Source: Litorivicinus sp. | Lineage (GTDB): Bacteria; Pseudomonadota; Gammaproteobacteria; Pseudomonadales; Litorivicinaceae | DNA length: 48,566 bases | Direction of reading: 5' to 3' | NCBI GenBank assembly: GCA_009886945.1 | Contig: QXYM01000055.1 | Location: forward strand, 1 to 48,566 | Shown: positions 41,780 to 48,566 of the stretch, in pieces | How the letters are laid out: every line of letters starts with the position of its first letter | Position numbering within the stretch: position 1 is the first letter of the stretch | The notes under the pieces: model-generated | Told to the model about the DNA's origin: nothing | Seen by the model: only the letters and a program-made list of their open reading frames with translations | The model's database searches: none | Program-made: the position numbers and the translations under genes

Positions 41780-42783
41780 CAGGCAATTCCTTGGAATCGA
41801 TTGTCTCGAAGCATGTTGAGCGAGTGCCTTAAGTCATCCAAACTTTTCGGTGAAAGAAGACCTAACCGATTGATCAATTCATGATGATGAGACGCTGCTG
41901 AACCACCAACAAATACCGGGATATTCGACTCAAGCTGTGACCGTAATCGGGTCAATTCAGTCGGAATTCTTGGGTCATCTGCAGGATAGGTGAGTGACAG
42001 ACTCACCGCCCGCGCACCCGATTGCATCGCACAGGCCGCGATTTCGTCAGCCGGCGTATTGGGACCCAAATACACAGGCAACCAACCATCGACTGAAACC
42101 AAAGCTGCCACCATCAAGGCACCAAGCTCATGCAATTGCCCTGTCGGAGTGGTAATCACGATTTTCGGTTCATTACCGGTATAGGTTTCCCGGAACCGAA
42201 GGGCACCGATAAAGGTCCGAAGATGTGCAGTTGCCATGTGCTCGTGCGCAATTCGCATTTTGCCGAGTCGGGTTGACTCACCAATTTCAGCCAGCAATGG
42301 TCCGATCACTGTTTGCAGAAATGCGGGCAAGGATTGCTTGACTAACCCTTCTTGTAGCAGCTGATCAAAGCGATGTTGGTCCATCGTCTGCACCGAGAAT
42401 AACAGCGCATCAATATCATCAGCAGACTCTGAAGATTCAAGCGGGCTTGTCCAACTGGGCCGATAAATTTCGGCTTGAACATCCTGTGAAACCTCGTAGC
42501 GGCTGTCTTCTGAGACCACATCACGCAGGGCTTCGAGTGTTAAAGGCGCGACATCCACAAGACGCCTGCCGTTTTGTTTGGCAATCCGGATCAATCGCAA
42601 ACGCTCAATATCATAGTCGCTGTATAAACGACGCTTGGTATCACTACGCGCGGGCTCAACAACGTGGTACCGTTTCTCCCAGGCGCGAATGAGGTCGACC
42701 GTCAAGCCTGTCCGATTCGCCACTAAACGAATCGGGTGACGCGGAGATGTGTCGACACTTGAAATTGTTTCTAATGTAGCCAT
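41779..42783 (-). CDS. MerR-family regulator with C-terminal cobalamin-binding domain (CarH/LitR/MlrA type)
   Basis: IRLVANRTGLTVDLIRAWEKRYHVVEPARSDTKRRLYSDYDIERLRLI; B12-binding region HEHMATAHLRTFIG, TGQLHELGALMVA, SLSLTYP, VFVGGSA. Confidence 0.9.
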   Translation of the reverse strand: MATLETISSVDTSPRHPIRLVANRTGLTVDLIRAWEKRYHVVEPARSDTKRRLYSDYDIERLRLIRIAKQNGRRLVDVAPLTLEALRDVVSEDSRYEVSQDVQAEIYRPSWTSPLESSESADDIDALLFSVQTMDQHRFDQLLQEGLVKQSLPAFLQTVIGPLLAEIGESTRLGKMRIAHEHMATAHLRTFIGALRFRETYTGNEPKIVITTPTGQLHELGALMVAALVSVDGWLPVYLGPNTPADEIAACAMQSGARAVSLSLTYPADDPRIPTELTRLRSQLESNIPVFVGGSAASHHHELINRLGLLSPKSLDDLRHSLNMLRDNRFQGIA

Positions 42784-42801
42784 ACCTCGTAGTGTGGCAA
42801 G

Positions 42802-42823
42802 TTTGTCCTAGTTTTGTCCAGAT
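42802..42823. promoter_or_regulatory. Two 11-bp direct repeats, candidate MerR-B12 operator
   Basis: TTTGTCCTAGT (42802-42812) and TTTGTCCAGAT (42813-42823), in the 51-bp gap between divergent genes. Confidence 0.55.
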
Positions 42824-42834
42824 AAATATTGAAC

Positions 42835-43341
42835 ATGAGATTACTCATCATTACCCTCGCGGTTCTCGCCCTGATGTATCTGCTGACACGCGGATCAACC
42901 AAGGGATGGATCGCTGAAAACAAGTGGAAAGTCGTCGGTGGTGCTGTCGCTATCGGCATTTTGCTGCTCGTCGTCACTGGAAAGTTGCCAGCACTCGCTG
43001 CCTTAGCTGCGCCAGTCGCGGCCTTTGGTCGACGGCTGTGGAGCATGCGGGGATTACTCTCCATGTTTCCACAGCTTCGGCAAATCCTTGGCTTGGGAGC
43101 AGCAGCAAGCGCAGGCGCAGCTCATGCCAATCAACAAAGGCAAGCCAATGATGAGCCAATGACAGTCAAGCGCGCGGCAGAAATCTTGGGAATTGATGAA
43201 AACGCAACACCTGCTGAAATCCGCACAGCACATCGGAAACTCATGGGTAAAATGCACCCTGACAAAGACGGAACAGATTACTTAGCTGCTCTGATCAACG
43301 AGGCTCGGGATTATCTAATCGCTCGTCACCAAGACAAGTGA
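42835..43341 (+). CDS. Membrane-anchored DnaJ-domain protein
   Basis: N-terminal hydrophobic segments; C-terminal MTVKRAAEILGIDENATPAEIRTAHRKLMGKMHPDKDGTDYLAALINEARDYL (HPD motif). Confidence 0.88.
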   Translation: MRLLIITLAVLALMYLLTRGSTKGWIAENKWKVVGGAVAIGILLLVVTGKLPALAALAAPVAAFGRRLWSMRGLLSMFPQLRQILGLGAAASAGAAHANQQRQANDEPMTVKRAAEILGIDENATPAEIRTAHRKLMGKMHPDKDGTDYLAALINEARDYLIARHQDK

Positions 43342-44872
43342 GAACCGCCTTTCCTAATCCCAACCCAGCGGCATCGTGGGCATCATAGATCAGGTCAGCT
43401 CCGGCCTCCTTGACGCGAGTGACTGTATGACGGGAACGCGTACTCACCGCGATGACCCCCTCAAATCCACGATCGCGGAGTCGATGGGTTGCCCAGCACT
43501 GGGATTCAGGCTCCGGCATAGTCAACACCACAGCTTCTAGCCGTCCAAATCGGAGATGATTCCAAAACCCGGGATCCTCAGCATCTGCAAACACCACACG
43601 GCGGCCCGCTTGGCGATGCGATTCCAACTTTCCCGGATCCGCATCAATCCCAACGACCTTTTCGCCATCTTCAGTCAGACTGTCAAACACCGCGGTCCCA
43701 ATGCGACCCATCCCGATCACCAACACATGCGCGCCGCCAAGTGTCAGCGGCTGCTCGTCCGGGTGCCGATCTGTGCGCTCCAGTCGTCCAAGAAAGCCTT
43801 CATATCGCTCATATAACTCGTGTGCAAAGCGGTTCAGCGGCGCAGAAATCACAAAGCTCAAGGTGACGGCAACGGCGATGATTGGCAACACTGTGGACGG
43901 AATCAAGCCACTATCTGCCCACGCTGCCGCCACAATGAGTGCAAATTCAGAGTATGAAAATAAGGTGATCGACATCAAAAAAGCGGTGTAGGCACGCAGT
44001 CGAATCAGCACCAACAGAGCAAAAAGGACAGCCAATTTCAAGGGCAGCAACAAGAGAAGCGGCAAGGCATCCATCACGATCTGCAGATCGAGCGGAACTT
44101 GCATCCCGACTCGTAGGAAAAACGCAATCAACAGCAACTCGCGGACGCCCCACAAGTAATTGGCAATCCCCTTAGCGACTGGATGATTCGCAAAAACCAT
44201 TCCCATCACCAAAGCACCCAATTCCCCACTCACACCGACTGCTTTGAATAACTGAGCGCCCAACACCAAGGCCAACAAAACCCCAACCAACAGGTGCAAT
44301 TCGGGCTCAGGCGAGAGCTTTTCCAGTCCTTTTCTTAACAAGGGCGCCACCAATGGGATGGCCAAAAGACCCAATGCAAATGGTGAGGGTGCAGAGTCTC
44401 CACCGACGGCTAACAAAGTGACCGCCACTAAATCCTGCAAAACAAGAATACTGATTGACAACCGACCATGAAATGCCCGGATTTCTCGACGCGCCTCGAG
44501 GCCTTTGGCTGCGACGACAGTACTTGAGAACCCGAGCGTCAGCGCTAGCGCAATCTTCATCTCAATGGATAAATCCTGCGTTAGAGCAAGCGCCAAAATG
44601 CAAGCTGACAACATCAGATGCAAAAGCGTCCCGAAAGCGACATCAAATCGGAAAATCGATCGGGGATTCATTTTGAGGCCAACCGCAAACAGTAAGAGTT
44701 CCACCCCAATTTCCGAGGGGATCTCTAACCAATGTTGGCTATCGCCTAATCCATTGGCCGCGAACAAGGCGCCCGCAGTCAGATAGCCCACCAACGGCGG
44801 CAACGCCGCCCAACGCGCGATTTGACCAGCGCCCCAAGCGCCCGCGATCCAAATCAAAACCGTCGACATCAT
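43295..44872 (-). CDS. Kef-type K+/H+ antiporter with TrkA-N domain
   Basis: Na+/H+ exchanger helices (LALTLGFSSTVVAAKGLE) plus VLVIGMGRIGTAVFDSLTEDGEKVVGIDADP. Confidence 0.92.
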   Translation of the reverse strand: MMSTVLIWIAGAWGAGQIARWAALPPLVGYLTAGALFAANGLGDSQHWLEIPSEIGVELLLFAVGLKMNPRSIFRFDVAFGTLLHLMLSACILALALTQDLSIEMKIALALTLGFSSTVVAAKGLEARREIRAFHGRLSISILVLQDLVAVTLLAVGGDSAPSPFALGLLAIPLVAPLLRKGLEKLSPEPELHLLVGVLLALVLGAQLFKAVGVSGELGALVMGMVFANHPVAKGIANYLWGVRELLLIAFFLRVGMQVPLDLQIVMDALPLLLLLPLKLAVLFALLVLIRLRAYTAFLMSITLFSYSEFALIVAAAWADSGLIPSTVLPIIAVAVTLSFVISAPLNRFAHELYERYEGFLGRLERTDRHPDEQPLTLGGAHVLVIGMGRIGTAVFDSLTEDGEKVVGIDADPGKLESHRQAGRRVVFADAEDPGFWNHLRFGRLEAVVLTMPEPESQCWATHRLRDRGFEGVIAVSTRSRHTVTRVKEAGADLIYDAHDAAGLGLGKAVLTCLGDERLDNPEPR

Positions 44873-45852
44873 CAATGCGTCGTTCCCTTCCATTGCACTT
44901 TGTGGCCAATCCCTGGCACTTCTCGGACGAGCTTTGGTACCAAATATCCAGGTAACGCATTCAATAATGCTTGATGAAGCGCAGCCACTTCCAGATCAGA
45001 CACGTCAAAATGATGCGCCCCGGATACTCGGTCTAAGACATTTAAATAATACGGATCAATCCCTGCCTCAAACAACCGTTCGCTTAAGGCAATGAGCACA
45101 TCTGCAGAGTCATTGATGCCTTTTAAGATCACCGATTGATTCAATACCGAACGACAGACCGCGCGCAACTGACTGACTGCATCCATCACCGACTGATCAA
45201 TTTCGTTGGCATGGTTGCTATGCAACACCATCACCACAGGCAAAGCGGTCGTAGCAATGGCCTGGCACAGCAGGTCAGTGACCCGCTCTGGAATTACAAT
45301 GGGTAACCGCGTATGAATCCGTAGGCGGTGAATGCTTGATACGGATTCCAACCGAACAAACAAACCAGACAGGGCTTGATCGTCAGCCATCAATGGATCA
45401 CCGCCTGACAAAATCACTTCATTGACTTCCGGATGCGCCTTGAGGTAGCTCACCAACCCATCAATGTCTCTCGCGGTCAGCGTATTCTCCTGATAGGGAA
45501 AATGACGTCGAAAGCAATAGCGGCAGTTAATGGCGCAACCACCACGGTAGATCACCAAGACCCGCGATCGGTATTTGTGCAACACCCCGGGCATCGGGCC
45601 TTCAAGTTCATCCAAAGGGTCCTTCACAAACCCGGGCATCGCGTGGCGCTCGTCAGCAACTGCTAACACTTGGCGTAATAAGGGGTCGTGAGGATCACCT
45701 GGCACCATCCGGGTGACAAAAGGTTCCGGCACTCGGACCGGAAAATCCGGTGACTGATCGACAGATTGCACCTGATCAGTCAGGCCCAGTCGCGATAATA
45801 ATTGATTCGATGTCGTTAACGAATCGGCAAGAATCCGTTGCCAAGCCTTCAC
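44872..45852 (-). CDS. epmB: EF-P beta-lysylation protein EpmB (radical SAM)
   Basis: VIYRGGCAINCRYCFRRHFPYQ (CxxxCxxC); NEVILSGGDPLMADDQAL; HVLDRV/GIGHKVQWKG. Confidence 0.93.
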   Translation of the reverse strand: MKAWQRILADSLTTSNQLLSRLGLTDQVQSVDQSPDFPVRVPEPFVTRMVPGDPHDPLLRQVLAVADERHAMPGFVKDPLDELEGPMPGVLHKYRSRVLVIYRGGCAINCRYCFRRHFPYQENTLTARDIDGLVSYLKAHPEVNEVILSGGDPLMADDQALSGLFVRLESVSSIHRLRIHTRLPIVIPERVTDLLCQAIATTALPVVMVLHSNHANEIDQSVMDAVSQLRAVCRSVLNQSVILKGINDSADVLIALSERLFEAGIDPYYLNVLDRVSGAHHFDVSDLEVAALHQALLNALPGYLVPKLVREVPGIGHKVQWKGTTH

Positions 45853-46460
45853 AAACGCTGTTCCAGTACCCGTTCAACCGTATCGACAATCGCTTGTGTC
45901 TGGGAATCAATTTCTAAGTTTAAGTGATCTCCTGGCTTGATCCGACCGAAGGTGGTGAGTGCTCGAGTCTCTGGGATCAGGTGAATACTCATCTGCCCAT
46001 CACGACTGGCTTCGCCAACGGTCAACGAACACCCATTGAGTGACACATAGCCCTTCGGTAAGACATATTTCAGCAGAGACTCAGGAACACGCCACCAAAC
46101 AGCCAGATTCGCCTCTGTTTCAATGACTTCAGTGACTTCAGCCTGTCCATGAATATGACCGGAAAGCACATGGCCACCAATCTCGTCACCAAACCGAGCG
46201 GCACGTTCGACATTCACCCAAAAGCCCGTTTGCAACTCACCAAGATTGGTCAATCTGAGCGTCTCATCAATCACATCAAATTGCACACCCTGCTGGTCCC
46301 AACCCGTGACCGTGAGGCACACACCGTTAATGGCTATCGATGCTCCAGTGTGAAGATCCGTGTCTCGCCCTTGAGGCATGCGAACCTGGATCCGTCGAAT
46401 TCCTTGATCATCACGGATCTGTGTGACTTCACCCAATCCTTGCACAATGCCTGTGAACAT
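45849..46460 (-). CDS. ribE: Riboflavin synthase alpha subunit
   Basis: MFTGIVQGLGEV; GASIAINGVCLTVT; GHVLSGHIHGQAEV; YVSLNGCSLTVGE. Confidence 0.96.
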   Translation of the reverse strand: MFTGIVQGLGEVTQIRDDQGIRRIQVRMPQGRDTDLHTGASIAINGVCLTVTGWDQQGVQFDVIDETLRLTNLGELQTGFWVNVERAARFGDEIGGHVLSGHIHGQAEVTEVIETEANLAVWWRVPESLLKYVLPKGYVSLNGCSLTVGEASRDGQMSIHLIPETRALTTFGRIKPGDHLNLEIDSQTQAIVDTVERVLEQRL

Positions 46461-47584
46461 TAGCCTGCCAACTCCTGAATCAGTGATCGAATCATTGGAT
46501 GTCGATCTGCGGTTCTCAAGGCCATACTGCGACCCAATTGAATCATGGGTTGATTGGATCGGAACACGTCGGAAAACAATCCCATCACCATCGCCACCGT
46601 CCGGTGAGCCATACATCGCTCGCGCGCCACCGTTCTAGCTAACCGATCACCGGCAGCGGATGGGTGCGATCGTAGCGCCTGCTGTAGCGCAATCACATCA
46701 GCAAAACCAAGATTGGCACCCAGGCCTGCCAAGGGCAGAATCCCATGCGCTGTATCACCGATTGCGAGCAAACAACCAAGTGCGTCGCGTTTGAGCGCGT
46801 GTTGAGAAATCGGAATCCAAACAGGATCGCTGACAAATCGCAATGCCCCACGCGCGGCTTCACTCACCCGAGCCAATCGTGCAGCAAGCATGTCAGTACT
46901 GCACTGTGCGAGCGCTTCGGCCGCATCGGTTGGCAAAGACCAGACCACACTGACTCGATGCTCGCCATCGCGATCCGGGAGTGGCAACAGCGCTAAAGGG
47001 CCCTGCTCAGTAAAGATCTGAAATGCCTCACCGTCATGCGGTTGCTCGCAATGAAGAGTTCCCACCAGCGCCCGCTGATGATACCCACCATCCATTAATT
47101 CGAATCCGGATGCTTGGGCCGTTGTTGCTTGCCGACCTTCCGCAAAGATCACGAAATCAGAGTCGATCGTCTGACCATTTTCGAGAGTGACACATCCCTG
47201 AGGGTCGACTCGTGCAACCCCTTGCTCTAGGCATTGAATGGGGCTTTCCCCAACGGTTTTTAACAGTTGATTACGCACCCAATGTGCTTCGACGAGATGG
47301 CCAAGCCTTGGGTCTGCAAAGGTGACTCTGGCATCACTCCGGGCATCGATGACTCGCATTGATCGATAGCAACACACGCGAGCATCGGGCGACCAAGCAT
47401 GAATGTCTGACAAAAAACCTGTCGATTTCGGTCCAAGCGCCCAAACGCGAGCATCCATCTCAACGGTTGGCTCAACGGGTTGAAATCCAACCGGATCAAA
47501 CACAATCACTTGATGACCGGCTTGGTGACAAACAACAGCCGCTGCCAGACCAATGGATCCACCACCGATGACAAGGGTCTTCAC
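46460..47584 (-). CDS. UbiH/UbiF-family FAD monooxygenase
   Basis: LVIGGGSIGLAAAVVCHQAGHQVIVFD; LLAIGDTAHGILPLAGLGANLGFADVIAL. Confidence 0.88.
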   Translation of the reverse strand: MKTLVIGGGSIGLAAAVVCHQAGHQVIVFDPVGFQPVEPTVEMDARVWALGPKSTGFLSDIHAWSPDARVCCYRSMRVIDARSDARVTFADPRLGHLVEAHWVRNQLLKTVGESPIQCLEQGVARVDPQGCVTLENGQTIDSDFVIFAEGRQATTAQASGFELMDGGYHQRALVGTLHCEQPHDGEAFQIFTEQGPLALLPLPDRDGEHRVSVVWSLPTDAAEALAQCSTDMLAARLARVSEAARGALRFVSDPVWIPISQHALKRDALGCLLAIGDTAHGILPLAGLGANLGFADVIALQQALRSHPSAAGDRLARTVARERCMAHRTVAMVMGLFSDVFRSNQPMIQLGRSMALRTADRHPMIRSLIQELAG

Positions 47585-48566
47585 GAAATCACTCCCATAC
47601 CGGCCTCAGCAATTTTTCGCTTCAGCCAAAGACTCTGGTCGCCAAAGGCCATCCCAAGGCTGGTGAAGAGCTTCCGCGGAAACAATTCGCGATCAAATAA
47701 GGTCTCAAGACTGGATGAAGCCAATCGGGTTGCATCACGATTCATGCGCCATTGGGAAAATGCTGTTTTGACTGCGTCATCAGGTTGCTGCGTGCGCAGT
47801 GCATCAACCAGCAGGTTGACACCCCGAAGTGCAAGATTCAGACCTTGGCCTGCGACTGGATGAATGGTCTGCGCGCCATTGCCGATCAACACCACCCCCG
47901 GTCGGTAGGGCTGGTCGACCCAGCGCTCTACCAATGGAATCACGACCGGATCCGAGGCGAATTCAATGCCGCCAAGCTCAGCGGGAACCGCTTGCTGTAA
48001 CGCACGAATCAATGTCTCCGGCATTTGAATTAGGCGTTCTGCATACGCCGGATCCAGAGACCAAACAAACCCATAGGTCGACGACTCGATGGGCAGGATT
48101 GCCAACGGGCCTGTACCAATAAATCGCTCATAAGCCCGACCAGCCTGAGGGGTGTCCACCTGAATGCGGCCCATGATCGCTGAGCGATCAAACGGTCGCC
48201 GCTGAGCTGTCAGCCCCAACGACTCAGTGAGTCCACTTCGGCCCCCATCGGCCAAAATCACCAGATCTGGATGAATCATTTCACCAGAAGCCAGCTCAAC
48301 TGATGGGTTGTGTTGAGCACTCCGAGCCCGGACTTGCGACACCGACAATGGCTCAATCCGATCCGAGGTGTGCTCGGTCAGCGCTGCTTCTAGCGCCAGC
48401 GAACAGATCACCCGTCCAAACCGAGGATATCCACATTCCGATGCCCGAAGGAGCATCGAACCCGGCAATCCTTGCTCATTCACCAGGATTTCTGTGAGAT
48501 CTTCGCCTGCATCTAACTGGACCCCAATGCGATCTAGGAGGGCGAGGGTCGAATCCGCCAACGCGA
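47581..48566 (-). CDS. UbiH-family FAD monooxygenase, N-terminus beyond window
   Basis: VLIGNGAQTIHPVAGQGLNLALRGVNLLVDAL; frame open through the window edge. Confidence 0.87.
   Translation of the reverse strand, partial: ALADSTLALLDRIGVQLDAGEDLTEILVNEQGLPGSMLLRASECGYPRFGRVICSLALEAALTEHTSDRIEPLSVSQVRARSAQHNPSVELASGEMIHPDLVILADGGRSGLTESLGLTAQRRPFDRSAIMGRIQVDTPQAGRAYERFIGTGPLAILPIESSTYGFVWSLDPAYAERLIQMPETLIRALQQAVPAELGGIEFASDPVVIPLVERWVDQPYRPGVVLIGNGAQTIHPVAGQGLNLALRGVNLLVDALRTQQPDDAVKTAFSQWRMNRDATRLASSSLETLFDRELFPRKLFTSLGMAFGDQSLWLKRKIAEAGMGVIS

Overview
48.6-kb chromosomal window, probably from a marine gammaproteobacterium. It is densely coding with very short intergenic gaps. From left to right: (i) the 3' end of a microbial rhodopsin gene, then a complete retinal cassette crtE-crtI-crtB-crtY-blh-idi2 and a small unknown membrane-protein gene; (ii) a 3-hydroxyacyl-CoA-dehydrogenase-like gene and a secreted protein with three ~100-aa repeats; (iii) a large housekeeping block, mostly on the minus strand: mutL, an HD-domain gene, amiC, tsaE, queG (+), orn, epmA, efp, rplI, a DUF2232-like gene, rpsR, rpsF, hfq, purA, hisZ, serB, parC; (iv) a sulfide/persulfide oxidation locus: two YeeE/YedE proteins, an MBL-fold persulfide dioxygenase-like protein, DUF442, SQR and SulP; (v) murQ, glnS, cnoX; (vi) a SUF Fe-S locus: sufE, Rrf2 regulator, sufBCDS, sufT, Rieske protein; (vii) an AbrB-type membrane protein, a NUDIX protein, DUF6482, a MerR regulator with a B12-binding domain, a DnaJ membrane protein, a Kef antiporter, epmB, ribE and two UbiH-like monooxygenases (the second cut by the window edge). 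The signals I consider most worth following up are non-coding: a structured hfq leader (three-way junction plus an (ARN)4 tract); an 18-bp near-perfect stem overlapping the rhodopsin terminator; an S6:S18-type leader hiding the rpsF Shine-Dalgarno; a 9+9 bp palindrome in the suf regulator promoter; and 11-bp direct repeats in the 51-bp divergent promoter of the B12-binding MerR regulator. Queg/orn and other convergent gene pairs overlap or abut tail to tail. No searches or folding programs were run; family names come from motif recognition and the structures were paired by hand.
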